Source of the DNA: Stictocephala bisonia
Lineage: Eukaryota; Arthropoda; Insecta; Hemiptera; Membracidae
Length of the DNA: 64,000 nt
Direction: 5' to 3'
NCBI GenBank assembly: GCA_035578905.1
Contig: JAQJVL010001182.1
Span: 1 to 64,000, forward strand
The notes under the pieces were generated by a model. It was not told the origin of the DNA. It worked only from the letters and a program-made list of their open reading frames with translations, and searched no databases. The position numbers were made by a program, and so were the translations under genes. Shown in pieces: positions 1-10,369 of this stretch; the first letter of the stretch is position 1; the number at the start of each line of letters is the position of its first letter.

Positions 1-860
1 GTTTTTGGGTAATAACAAGAATATCGATTGATTTTACTGAATAAAACGTAATGTGTAAATAAATTATTATTGTTCTCTTTTTTTAAAAGTACGGGACTAT
101 AATACCAATAATTCTTTCGTTTTGTTTAATAAAAGACCAGATATGGTCGGATTCTACGACTATCTGTGAGGAAATGCAACGTTGTTTGATATCACTAAAC
201 TTGACCTCTAGGGTTAACATGTGGTTGATATGCAGTCCGTCTGGTACCAATTAAAATAGCAAAAAATATTGAGGTCAGTTCCTGTGTTGTGTGAGAACTG
301 AATGTACTGTCGGTGGCACCGAGCAAAGTAATTTAGGTTGAATAGTTCGGTTAGGCATGGGTAAGAGCGTTAAGCTAGCGTGTTAGGTTTAGAGGATGTC
401 GGGTTAATACGAAGTTAACCGGAAGTAGATGGTAGTTGAAGGTAAGAGCGCATGTTAACAGAGTATTTAATATAAAATAAAAAATTAATTAAATAGGTAG
501 GCTAACAGTGTATGTTATATAATAAAGCTAGGTTAACAGTGTATTTATTAAAAAATGATATAAATTAAATAAAAAATTAATTAAATAGGTAGGCTAACAG
601 TGTATTACAAATTATAAACAGATTAAATAAAAAGAATTGCTCCTTCATTTTGAATAAATAATTAATTAAAAACGTGTATTGCGGGTTGTCTAGAGTGTTA
701 AGTAGGGGCTTGAGGATGATCTGTGATTAGATAGATAAGTATATGGGGGGTAACGGTGTAGGAAGCCTTGGATGAGTACCCAAAGCTAAGAGCGTATGTT
801 ATCTGTGTATTTGTTAAAATTTGAGAAAAATTAAATAAGTAGTCTAACAGTACGTGTGAG
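1..860. repeat. AT-rich stretch with short interspersed repeats
   Basis: No gene is visible. The part from about 480 to 850 carries diverged copies of a unit built around AGGCTAACAGTGTA preceded by AATTAATTAAATAGGT, at about 485-512, 526-545, 574-605 and (weaker) 830-850. Short reading frames here are interrupted and resemble nothing I know. Confidence 0.5.
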
Positions 861-1345
861 AAATATTATTTGTAAAGTAGGGAGGTAACCAATCAGAGCG
901 TGGCATTTGGGTGTGCGTCAGGCCAGCAGACGACGTGTACGAAGGTAGCCGACGGTTGCCGGAAGTACACGAACGCATTTTATATAGTACATATGTAAAT
1001 GGCCGCCATCTTTAGCATTTTATATAGTATGAGATGGGAAGAGTGCATTTTGTATAGTATGCCGAGGGAATTTGAGGGAGGGAATTTTCCCCCGGGGACT
1101 TCCCTTCCAAAGGCGCCATGTTTCCGAAAGGATGTGCTAAGTTTTGCCACCAGGTCCGCTACGATCGGGTCGAGCACATAGAGTATATGAAATATTAATT
1201 TTATTATAGTGTATGGAATATTAAATTTGTTATTTTGTATATATGAGTAGAGTAACAAGGGGCGCATGCGTGCCCGACCAGCAGACGACGCGTGCATCAT
1301 AGGCTAAGAGCGTACGAAGGTAGCCGACAGTCGCCGGAAGTACCC
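860..1345 (+). repeat. Imperfect direct duplication, about 365 bp apart
   Basis: The segment around 918-967 (CAGCAGACGACG, then ACGAAGGTAGCCGAC and GCCGGAAGTAC) recurs at about 1279-1343 in the same order with substitutions. Between the copies lie TATATAGTAT motifs and a segment rich in GGGAATTTT. It looks like a decayed non-coding repeat; no coding potential is recognised. Confidence 0.5.
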
Positions 1346-1725
1346 GCCATCTTGGATCCGGTTGTCATAGTGTTTATTATAGTGTAAAGTCCGCCATATT
1401 GGATAAGGAATTTTGGGAGGGAAAGACGCCATATTGGACAAAAAAGTTCATTTTATATAGTATATCATGGAAAAAGACGCCATATTGGACAAAAAAGTGA
1501 ATTTTATATAGTATAACATGGAAAAAGACGCCATATTGGACAAAAAAGTGAATTTTATATAGTATAACATGGAAAAAGTTAGGTTAAGACTGTATTTTAT
1601 ATAGTGTATCTTATATAGTATAACAAGGTTAACAGTGCATTTTATATAGTATAACACGGAAAAAGTTAGGTTAACAATGAATTTTATATAGTATAACAAG
1701 GTTAACAGTGAATTTCATATAGTAT
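976..1725 (+). repeat. TTTTATATAGTATA repeat cluster with 51-bp units
   Basis: About ten copies of TTTTATATAGTATA or close variants lie between 976 and 1725. From 1425 to about 1575 they sit in three tandem 51-bp units. Each unit starts GACGCCATATTGGAC (at 1425, 1476 and 1527) and ends in ATGGAAAAA. The recurrent GCCATATTGG/GCCATCTTGG matches the YY1-type core CCATNTT. The minus-strand reading frame across this region is a by-product of the repeat. Confidence 0.6.
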
Positions 1726-1729
1726 GATG

Positions 1730-1980
1730 TGGGAATTTGGAGGGAAATTTGGGAATTTGGAGGAAAATCGGGAAAATTGGAGAAAAAGTAAGGTAATTTC
1801 GGGAAAATCGGGAATTTGGGGGAAAATCGGGAATTTTGGGGAATTCCGGGAAAAGCGTGGGAAATTTGGGAATTTGGCGGGAAATTTGAGGTTAGGAAAA
1901 GTGAGGTTAGAAAATTTGGCGGGAAATGGGCGCCGCCATCTTGGAAAAGTCACGTGACCGCTCTCGACCAATCAGAGGCC
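1730..1980 (+). promoter_or_regulatory. Purine-rich tract with promoter-like site cluster
   Basis: From 1730 to 1930 the plus strand is nearly all G, A and T, made of repeated GGGAATTTGG and GGAAAATCGGG. It then gives a compact cluster: TTTGGCGGGAAA twice (1873-1884 and 1915-1926, exact E2F-type sites), GCCGCCATCTTGG (1932-1944, YY1-type), the palindrome GTCACGTGAC (1949-1958, E-box) and CCAATCAG (1968-1975, NF-Y type). These are string matches to known vertebrate/insect consensus sites. No TATA box or downstream exon is assured, so promoter activity is inferred. Confidence 0.4.
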
Positions 1981-1984
1981 AGGA

Positions 1985-2555
1985 AAGTGGGTCCAAAGGT
2001 CAATTTGGCGCAGAAATCCCCTTTTTTGACGGCATTAGCCCCATCTTTTCCCTACTATAATGTTACCTTTACGAACTAACTTTCCTATGCTTGTAAGTTT
2101 TGTATATTACAATTTGTCATTATGTTTGCTTCTCTTTTTATAGATCTTGAACTTTTGTGATTTACAGTTTTGCAATTTAATTTGTAATTTTTTATTTAAA
2201 ATTTTCGGACTGTTTGATTAAATAGTGGACATTTTCACCCCTATTAGATTTGTTAGTTAACATATCACTGATTGTTTTATTCATTTTTCAATTTGTAAGC
2301 ATAATATTTAAGTTTGTAGGTACTTAATTGAACCTCATTTATTTTAAATCAGTTTAAGTTTCACCAATATTACTTTATTACTTTAAAATGAGAAATTATA
2401 TAAATGGACGATTTTTAAGTTTTATATTCTATATTTTTCATGCTTAGTTTTTAAATAAATACAAAAACGTTATGCTATCGGAAATAATCAGAGAATGTTA
2501 TATGGTCATATTCAAAATTATCCCCTTTCATGGATCGGAACTTATTAAAAAGTTC
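1985..2555. other. No gene recognised
   Basis: AT-rich sequence downstream of the promoter-like cluster. A weak pyrimidine-rich segment (CCCCATCTTTTCCCTAC, 2039-2055) is present, but no open frame, splice-bounded exon or repeat stands out. Confidence 0.4.
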
Positions 2556-2558
2556 GCT

Positions 2559-2906
2559 GCGGCGTAGTCCCGGTGCGTTTTGAGGGGGTACATTTTGGTC
2601 GAGGCGTAGTGTCGGTGCTCTACCTGACTCTTGCGGCGCAGTGTCGGTGCTCTACTTGACCCTTGCGGCGTAGTGTCGGTGCTCTACCTGACCCTTGCGG
2701 CGCAGTCCCGGTGCTCTACCTGACCCTGGCGGCGCAGTCCCGGTGCTCTACCTGACCCTTGCGGCGCAGTCCCGGTGCTCTACCTGACCCTTGCGGCGCA
2801 GTCCCGGTGCTCTACCTGACCCTTGCGGCGCAGTGTCGGTGCTCTACCTGACCCTTGCGGCGCAGTGTCAGTGCTCTACCTGACCCTTGCGGCGCAGTCC
2901 CGGTAC
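2559..2906 (+). repeat. 32-bp tandem array, about 11 units
   Basis: The unit is GCGGCGCAGTCCCGGTGCTC followed by TACCTGACCCTT. Two recurrent variants alternate at one place (AGTCCCGG versus AGTGTCGG). The first two units are more diverged, as is usual at an array edge. It is markedly GC-rich and CpG-rich compared with its surroundings. A minus-strand frame entering it is an artefact. Confidence 0.85.
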
Positions 2907-4025
2907 ACCGGCATACACATATTAATTTGCCTCCTATCTCTATATGGGATATAGCCTCCGAGCAATTAATATAAATAGAGCGGGCATAGACTCTCCTGTT
3001 GTCAAACCAGCCGTCATCACCAAGATGGCGCCGTTCCACTTTCCGTCCCAGTACGTAGGGAGCGTCGAGTGAGTTGTCTTCATAGTTGACTGGCGATAGG
3101 AAGACGGCTGTCTAGCTTTAATGATTTGTATGAGGTGATGTGTATCCATTATTAGACGAATAGTATTTATTAAATAATGAAAGTGGCTAGACAAAATATA
3201 TAAATAATGACCGCTGTAAATTTAATTTATTTAGAACAATTTATTTTATATAAGTCGTTGACTATGAAATAAACAGCAAATAGTACATTAAGTTGTACTG
3301 TTCCATAGAGAACAGCACTTATATAGCGTTGGAATTTTACGATATGCTTACATCTTGGGTACGTTTTTATTCGTTATTCTATGGAATTCATATCTTTTGA
3401 ACTTATTAGTTTTTAAACGTGGCTGGAAGAATTATAAGCAGTTTACATATCCTCGACAAAATTAAAAAGAAGAAAAATAGTTTCTCCTTTCCAATATTTT
3501 CGAATGTCCATGGAGAAACTATTGGATATAGTTAGGAGTGAGGGACTTGTTGTTTGCTTAGAGAAGTTTAAGGTCATTTAAAGTTCAATGAACCATTTTT
3601 AAGCCTTATAAAGATAACAAATTTAATTATTTACCGTTGATATTGACGCTTAACATTTTTTTAATGGTGTTATAATACGTAAAGTTTTTTAACGATACGA
3701 ATTTTAAGGTTTCTTATACAAAATGTGTTATTTCAGACTGATATTGGGTGATGTAAATTTAAAAAACTAGCTCTTATTACAACATGTAGTATTATAGGTA
3801 AATTCTACATTTGGAGTGAACCACAATAACTACCAGTAGCCGAATGTTGCCAAATGGGTAGATTTTGACGGTGCTTTTAACCACAAAGCAGCAATCGTTT
3901 TACACCCTATGGATGTATCATCTGTCTGAAAGGCTACGAAAAGTTCTGTATTGTAACTAGGGCTGCTTTGAAAATAATCGGTTTAAAGACACTTATTACT
4001 AGGACCACCACAAAAGGGCTATATC
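2907..4025. other. No gene recognised
   Basis: Mostly AT-rich unique-looking sequence. One YY1-like string (AAGATGGCGCCGTTCC, about 3022) lies near the array edge. Short minus-strand frames up to 84 codons have no recognisable domain. Confidence 0.4.
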
Positions 4026-5073
4026 GTTTACTTGGTGTAGGCCTTGTGCCAAATGTACTAACGCTCTGTGATCGCCAATTTACTTGGTGTAGGCCTTGTG
4101 CCGAGTGTCCTAACGCTCTGTGATCGCCAGTTTACTTGGTGTAGGCCTTGTGCCGAGTGTACTAACGCTCTGTGATCGCCAGTTTACTTGGTGTAGGCCT
4201 TGTGCCGAGTGTACTAACGCTCTGTGATCGCCAGTTTACTTGGTGTAGGCCTTGTGCCGAGTGTACTAACGCTCTGTGATCGCCAGTTTACTTGGTGTAG
4301 GCCTTGTGCCGAGTGTACTAACGCTCTGTGATCGCCAGTTTACTTGGTGTAGGCCTTGTTCCGAGTGTACTAACGCTCTGTGATCGCCAGTTTACTTGGT
4401 GTAGGCCTTGTTCCGAGTGTACTAACGCTCTGTGATCGCCAGTTTACTTGGTGTAGGCATTGTGCCGAGTGTACTAACGCTCTGTGATCGCCAGTTTACT
4501 TGGTGTAGGCATTGTGCCGAGTGTACTAACGCTCTGTGATCGCCAGTTTACTTGGTATAGGCCTTGTGCCGAGTGTACTAACGCTCTGTGATCTCCAGTT
4601 TACTTGGTGTAGGCCTTGTGCCAAGTGTACTAACGCTCTGTGATCGCCAGTTTACTTGGTGTAGGCCTTGTTCCGAGTGTACTAACGCTCTGTGATCGCC
4701 AGTTTACTTGGTGTAGGCCTTGTGCCGAGTGTACTAACGCTCTGTGATCGCCAGTTTACTTGGTGTAGGCCTTGTTCCGAGTGTACTAACGCTCTGTGAT
4801 CGCCAGTTTACTTGGTGTAGGCCTTGTGCCGAGTGTACTTACGCTCTGTGATCGCCAGTTTACTTGGTGTAGGCCTTGTGCCGAGTGTACTAACGCTCTG
4901 TGATCGCCAGTTTACTTGGTGTAGGCCTTGTGCCGAGTGTACTAACGCTCTGTGATCGCCAGTTTACTTGGTGTAGGCCTTGTGCCGAGTGTACTAACGC
5001 TCTGTGATCGCCAGTTTACTTGGTGTAGGCCTTGTGCCGAGTGTACTAACGCTCTGTGATCGCCCGTTTACTT
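4026..5073 (+). repeat. 52-bp satellite array, about 20 units
   Basis: The unit reads GTTTACTTGGTGTAGGCCTT, then GTGCCGAGTGTACTAACGCT, then CTGTGATCGCCA, 52 bp in all. Copies differ by single substitutions (GTGCC/GTTCC, GGCCTT/GGCATT), shared by adjacent units (for example 4441-4550), which fits local unequal exchange or gene conversion. It ends at 5073 with a truncated unit followed by TTAGGCCTA. Confidence 0.95.
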
Positions 5074-6183
5074 AGGCCTAGCGCACACTAGGGTGATTTA
5101 TCGCCTGCAGATTGAGGTGGTCTTATAGTCAAACAATGGATTCTATTGATATTAATTGTGTATTTGGTCTTGTTATACCTGCGAGAAAAATAAGATAAAA
5201 TATAGGGTCCATCATTTCTTTAGTGAAAGGCTTTTGAAAGGTCAATTTTATAAAAAATATACAGTTAACTCCACTCCTTGAAGACGAGAAAAAAATCTCC
5301 GTTCATAAAATGATGTATATTTACTATTAGTTTTAGGGGATATAAAGTAGACTATATTATATATCATATTTTTAATTATACACTCTTCTATGTATACATT
5401 TACAGTGCATATTAAAAGCAATCTAAACACAAATATAAATGATATCATACGTATTAACACATGTAATTATGTACGCATATAAATAAATATTATTGTAGCC
5501 TGGTTCATCTTTTAACATTATGTATACACCTGAAATGAGGTTTCTCTTGCGAAAAAAGAAATCTGTAATTTTATTATATCCAATAGGCCTATAACATCCC
5601 CAAAATTTAATGGAAATCTGTAAGCTAGATTGTAGTGCTAAATTTGAAATAAACACAAGCAGACGTCTATGCAGAAAACTGCGTTCAAGATAAAAGGTAT
5701 ATGGTTAATTATAGGCCGAAGTAAAATATGTTTGTCTAGTTAATATATGACAATAGTACTACCTTTTTATTTTCTTTCTGTGGTATGAAAACAGTTTAAA
5801 TTTTGAATAAGCATAATGCACATTTCATTCTACAAGTTTTCTTTAAAGTTTCTGTCAGGAAACTCTTTGATATTTTTATTACAAAACTGAGACAATATTT
5901 CACTTTAATTTCACTAATAGAAATATGTGTAAAAAACAGATTTTTCAATAAAACAGAAAAACATTTAAAAATCCAGGTTAGTAACTAGCTGATGATACGG
6001 ACGGGCGATTGTCGCCGGTGTGCGCGGAGAGGTTATATAACACCTGTACGTTACATCGCCTGCAAATCTCTGACATGCAGTAGATTTTTAAATAGGGGGC
6101 ATTCTAAAAATCGCCGTTCTCCCTGTGCGCGCTCCCACTATGTTGCGCAGATTGGTCGATTAATCACAAGTATGCGCCTAGTC
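5074..6183. other. AT-rich spacer, no gene recognised
   Basis: The stretch to about 5990 is AT-rich with several short frames on both strands and no recognisable domain. 5990-6183 is more GC-rich and forms an open plus-strand frame that runs into the Harbinger element. Because the element boundary lies at 6187, I do not treat the upstream part as coding. Confidence 0.4.
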
Positions 6184-6186
6184 TTA

Positions 6187-6233
6187 AGGCCGGTCCACAC
6201 GCTCCGTTTTGCACAACGTTTTGTCTGCGCAGT
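6187..6233 (+). repeat. Harbinger left terminal inverted repeat (47 bp)
   Basis: It begins AGGCCGGTCCACACGCTCCG and is the exact reverse complement of 9286-9332. TTA precedes it. Confidence 0.95.
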
Positions 6234-6324
6234 CTTAAGACGGAATGAAAACGTTGCAATTTGCAGAGCGTCCACACGGCACAGACATATCCGTATATTT
6301 TGCTCAGTTTTGTGTGAGATCGCC

Positions 6325-8564
6325 ATGGAGGAGGTACTACTCTGGTCGATTTTCGCGATGTGTATTGTTAAAAAAAAAAGATTGGAACATCTCAGAAGTA
6401 CCCGGCGTTCAAAGTGGTCGCGGAAGTGGCTTCTAAAAAGGCAGCACTTTTCCCATATCAAATTATTGCGTGAATTACGTGATGAACCTAATGATTGGCG
6501 GAACTACTTGCGAATGGACATTGACACATATACTTATTTATTGGAATTGGTGACACCACATATCAACAAAGAAAATACTTGTATGAGAACAGCAATATCA
6601 GCACATGAAAGGCTAACAGCAACTTTAAGATTTTTGGCAACTGGTAGAAGTTACAAAGACCTGGAATTCACAGCAATTATATCGAAACAAGCGTTAAGTG
6701 AAATCATTCCCGAAACATGTGAAGCTATCTACAAGGTGCTGAAGAATGAATACTTGAAGGTAAGTAAAAATTTATTTAATTATTTATTTAATTGTTTATT
6801 TTATTATTAAGCATTGCTAATTACAATCATATAACAATATTGATAATACCATAATGCTATTGTCTATAAAAGATTTATATGAACCTTAAAAGTAACATTA
6901 GTGTTTCACAAAAGTTAGGCTAAGCTGAACGAAAATGCACGCTAGTACTTCAGTTTGGTTGAAATGTTGACATGTAGTTTGCAGAGGAAATCTGTTGATC
7001 TTGTTCACCTTCCTGTGGGATGATGTGTGAAACTGCCGGAGTTTGCCCAATTGTTTCATACTCCTGAGGGTGTGTAAGTTGTTCTGGGACGTAGTTACGT
7101 GGCATAGACTGCGAGAAGGAGTGGTATTGTGAAGAAAGAGTATTTGGCATTCTCAAATGTTGGGGGATATTCTGTTGATGCCAATTCCGTAAATTCGTTA
7201 AATTAAAATCATCTTGTCGCTGGCTAGCCATATTAACAATTTGAAAATTTCTCGTAAGCGTATCCAACTCCGCTTCGAATAAAACGTCGGAAATTAGTTT
7301 CTGAGCGATAGCGTTTTGTGAAGTAGAGACGTCTCTGAGTTTATTAGCCACATGTTTTCCAAATACCTGAAAAGCATCCTCTGCCTATAGCGACTCGAGT
7401 TTCTTTCCTATCAACTTCATAACGTCAGTTGTGCCATCATCATTTGTAGCTGCCTTTCTCTTACGAGTTGAAGAGTGCGATCTTGAAGTATTGCGGGACA
7501 ATACGCTACTAGAATGAGGAGTTGATGCTCCGGAAAGAGGAGTAGCAACCGCTTCACTGCGTCCACCGTCAGCAGCAGTTTCATGCCCATCTTCTTCCAC
7601 CTGGAAATAATAAACAATTATCGATCTCTGTAATTTTAAATATTATTATTATTATTATTATTATTATTTTTTTTTTAAGTTACGATAAATTTAATTATTT
7701 TATTTGCTTTCAAGATATTTTATTCATTTTTTTTTTTTTTTTTTTTCAGTTTCCCAAGACTGAAGAGGAGTGGCTGGAAGTTGCAGCTGAGTTCGAAAGA
7801 ATGTGGCAGTTCCCTCATTGTTTGGGGTCAATTGACGGAAAACATATTAGGATTGTGCCACCTAAAGGAAGTGGGTCCTATTATTTCAATTATAAAAAAA
7901 CCCACAGTATTGTTCTTATGGCAATAGCCAATGCCAATTGCGAATTTTTGTATTGTGATGTAGGCACAAACGGTAGGATCTCCGATGGAGGAGTATTGAA
8001 TAACCCTAAATTCTATGAAAAGCTCGTTAACAACGATTTGAGAATTCCAAAACCCTGGTGCATTAGAAGTTCAGACAGAGTGTTAGGATATGTTTTTGTT
8101 GGTGATGAAGCATTTGCTATGCGTCCAGAACTTATTAAACCATATCGACGAGAAACATTGACAAGGGAGCGAAGAATTTTCAATTACCGCCTATCTAGGG
8201 CAAGGCGTGTTGTTGAAAACACGTTTGGAATTTTGGCTTCAAGATTTCGAATTTTCCACACAAATATTAATTTGAAGATGGACAACGTTGATATTGTAGT
8301 TCTTGCGTGCTGCATTTTACACAACTTTTTGCGCAGAAGGTCCCCCCAAAAACCCCTCCTGAAAGTTTGGATCGGGAAAATATTTCTGAATGTACTCTTG
8401 AATTAGGTGAAAGATGTGACCCAGAATTATTACACGACCTGCAGCGTGGAACAAGAGGCCAGTTTTTGAACAATGCTATCATGGTCAGAGATCAATTTAA
8501 AGAGTATTTTAACAATGAGGGGTCTGTCCCTTGGCAAGATAAATTTATAACTTCAAATAATTAA
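6325..8564 (+). pseudogene. Harbinger transposase (DDE), two exons, frameshifted
   Basis: Exon 1 runs 6325-6759 (145 codons from ATGGAGGAGGT) and ends at a strong donor, AAG/GTAAGT. Exon 2 starts at 7750 after a long T-tract and CAG, in phase. The product would be an RNase H-fold DDE nuclease that cuts and joins the transposon ends. The N-terminal part has the family's helical region (WRNYLRMDIDTYTYLLELV). Exon 2 shows CLGSIDGKHIRI (D174), LYCDVGTNGRISDGGV (D215, with D224 close by) and RARRVVENTFGIL (E301), matching the Harbinger DDE signature. Around 8330-8348, in a run TCCCCCCAAAAA, the frame is lost. The expected C-terminus (ECTLELGERCDPELL onward, to 8564) continues in another frame, consistent with a 1-bp deletion. 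AATAAA at 8641 is a plausible polyadenylation signal. Dead copy. Confidence 0.9.
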
Positions 8565-9085
8565 TGGTTTATTTAAGTAAATTTAAAAAGTGTTCATAAA
8601 GGAAATTTTTTGTAACTTTAAACAATTAATGGTGTATTTAAATAAATTAATAAAGTGATTACATAAAGGACTTTTTTTCTTACCTGTTCTGGTGGATCGT
8701 CAATTTGCGAGTCTTCATTTTCCTCCATGGCATTCCTAGACTGCCTTGGTGTCTCCTGATCATTCAGGAAATGTAAAAAATCAAAATACCAGAGAGATGG
8801 CTTGTATATTTCGTCTTCTCCAGCCCCAGATCGAATCGATTTATTTATTTTAGCCAATTCTTTTCGGTACACGCTTCTCAATGAATTTATTTTTTTCACA
8901 ACTGTCTCCCGGTTTGCCGTTACATCAATTTCTCTAAATTTATTAGCTAAAATTTAATACGCCTCCGCCTTCTTATCCCTGTCACTGTATTCTTTTGATT
9001 TTACACGCCAAATGCACGGGAAACTTTCATACAGAGCAATAAAATCAGTTAAAAACTCCCTAGAACATTGCCGAAGGTCAGCCAT
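6950..9085 (-). pseudogene. Harbinger-encoded MADF (Myb/SANT-like) protein, two nonsense codons
   Basis: This is the second Harbinger gene, which normally helps the transposase bind DNA and enter the nucleus. Exon 1 (9085-8684) starts MADLRQCSREFLTDFIALYE. It shows the MADF pattern: a leading helix, FPCIWRVKSKEY, then after an in-frame TAA (8956-8954) ILANKFREIDV and INSLRSVYRKELAKI. It ends at a CAG/GTAAGA donor. Exon 2 (7600-6950) follows a TTATTTCCAG acceptor in phase. It has a Ser/Thr-rich linker with a basic RKRKAA patch, then an in-frame TAG at 7387-7385. The frame then continues as AEDAFQVFGKHVANKLRDV, typical of the C-terminal oligomerisation/interaction region, to the TGA at 6952-6950. 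Both stops look like single substitutions. Total about 350 codons. Confidence 0.85.
7643..7748. repeat. (ATT)n and poly-T microsatellite in an overlapping intron
   Basis: An ATT trinucleotide run at about 7643-7668 and poly-T tracts to 7746 lie between the two Harbinger genes. The second T-tract doubles as the polypyrimidine tract of the transposase acceptor. Confidence 0.8.
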
Positions 9086-9285
9086 TGTCGCCCGACTAAT
9101 TGAAACTGAGTAGCAAAACGGATCGGAAAACGGTGCTACCGTCCACATGCGCCGACTTGCCTGCGCAGTTCAAGGAAATCTGAGCTCTCTGGCTCAGTTT
9201 TACTAAGACTGTACCGTCTTCCAAATGGATTCAAAACTGCACGGTTTTCCAGTCCACACGCAACGTTTTATCTGCAACGTTTTGA

Positions 9286-9332
9286 ACTGCGCAGACAAAA
9301 CGTTGTGCAAAACGGAGCGTGTGGACCGGCCT
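9286..9332 (-). repeat. Harbinger right terminal inverted repeat (47 bp)
   Basis: Exact inverted copy of 6187-6233, followed by the TTA target duplication at 9333-9335. No mismatch was seen by eye over the 47 bp. Confidence 0.95.
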
Positions 9333-9335
9333 TTA

Positions 9336-10365
9336 GTTCTCAGTCTCATACATTGTCAACGCTTATTTATCAATTAACTTAAAGAAATAAATATAAATAA
9401 AAGAAAATCTGTTTTTCATATAAATTAACTGCAATAAATTGAAATTTATTTCGAAAAAATTATAATAATTTACTTTAAGTATAAAAATTACAACATTTTT
9501 TGTTAGGGAGAATTTCCTGAGAGAATTTTGCTGACGCAGTTTCATTGTTCGGAACTAAGTTACGTGACTTCTATTTAATTTTAAACTTTCTTTTCATAAT
9601 GAAAACTGATAAACAGATTGGCTTATAATAAACTAATTTTAATCACTGATGCTTAATGTATCAGTGATTAAGCAATACACCAAGATGCTGTGTTTGCTGG
9701 TTTCGTTTTTCCCTAAATATTATTATATAACCTTTTGAGGGAATATGTACGTCTTAGTGATTCCATCCTGTATCTTGTTAATTATTAAACTCATTAACTT
9801 GTCTGCTATTTTGGTACAGCAACCAACTTAAAGCTTGGTATTCAAATGTATTTATTATGTTCTTGTTATTGACAAAAAAATCTTTTTACATATCATACTC
9901 AAAATTTGATTTTATGGAACTTGAAATGTGATACAGAATGTAATAGTAATGTAAAATAATAATAGTAATATCACATAATATTGATAATACCCTATACGGT
10001 TTGTTATATAAAAAATCACCCAATTACAAAAATGTCTAAAACTATATTTAAAATTTGACATCACCACACAAAAATTGGGCTTTCCATTAGAACAAATTGA
10101 GTTGGCTGCCGTATTGGAAATGATGGCCATTTAGACAAATGTTACATACACAGTTTTAACCCTCTCTAAAAACAAGAGAATGTTACCCAGTTAATGTTTG
10201 CTATCAGGTTTAGAGTTTACAAGATACCAATGGTGGCACAGTTAAAAAACACACTGTATAAATAGTATAGTAAAATCAGTACTAATACTAAACCATTAAT
10301 CAACATAATTTTTTTTGTTTTATTTTTTTAGATTTAATATATCTAAATTTCAAAATAGCACAATA
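9336..10365. other. AT-rich spacer, no gene recognised
   Basis: Only short frames occur. A perfect 10-bp-stem palindrome lies at about 9640-9670 (AATCACTGAT ... ATCAGTGATT). Nothing else supports a feature. Confidence 0.4.
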
Positions 10366-10369
10366 AGGT

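Larger units (their letters stand above)
6187..9332 (+). mobile_element. Complete PIF/Harbinger DNA transposon, two interlocked genes
   Basis: A 3146-bp element with perfect 47-bp terminal inverted repeats starting AGGCCGGTCCACACGCTCCG. It is flanked by the 3-bp target duplication TTA (6184-6186 and 9333-9335), the hallmark of PIF/Harbinger insertion. It carries both genes expected of the superfamily: a DDE transposase (+) and a MADF/Myb-like DNA-binding partner (-). The superfamily needs both proteins for transposition (established knowledge). Subterminal copies of the TIR-like string GTCCACACG occur inside both ends (6270-6279 and 9252-9260). One frameshift and two nonsense codons show that this copy is dead, but the intact TIRs suggest it could still be moved in trans. 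Confidence 0.95.

Noticed and set aside
4026..5073. CRISPR-like array
   Set aside because: Units are contiguous 52-bp repeats with no unique spacers and the context is eukaryotic; ordinary satellite.
5992..6324. Upstream half of the 272-codon plus frame as coding
   Set aside because: It lies outside or at the edge of the Harbinger (TIR at 6187-6233). The transposase start ATGGAGGAGG at 6325 fits the family, and the upstream residues show no domain.
8325..8350. Programmed -1 frameshift in the transposase
   Set aside because: The sequence TCC CCC CAA AAA in frame does not give a standard slippery heptamer, and the partner gene is also mutated, so decay is simpler.
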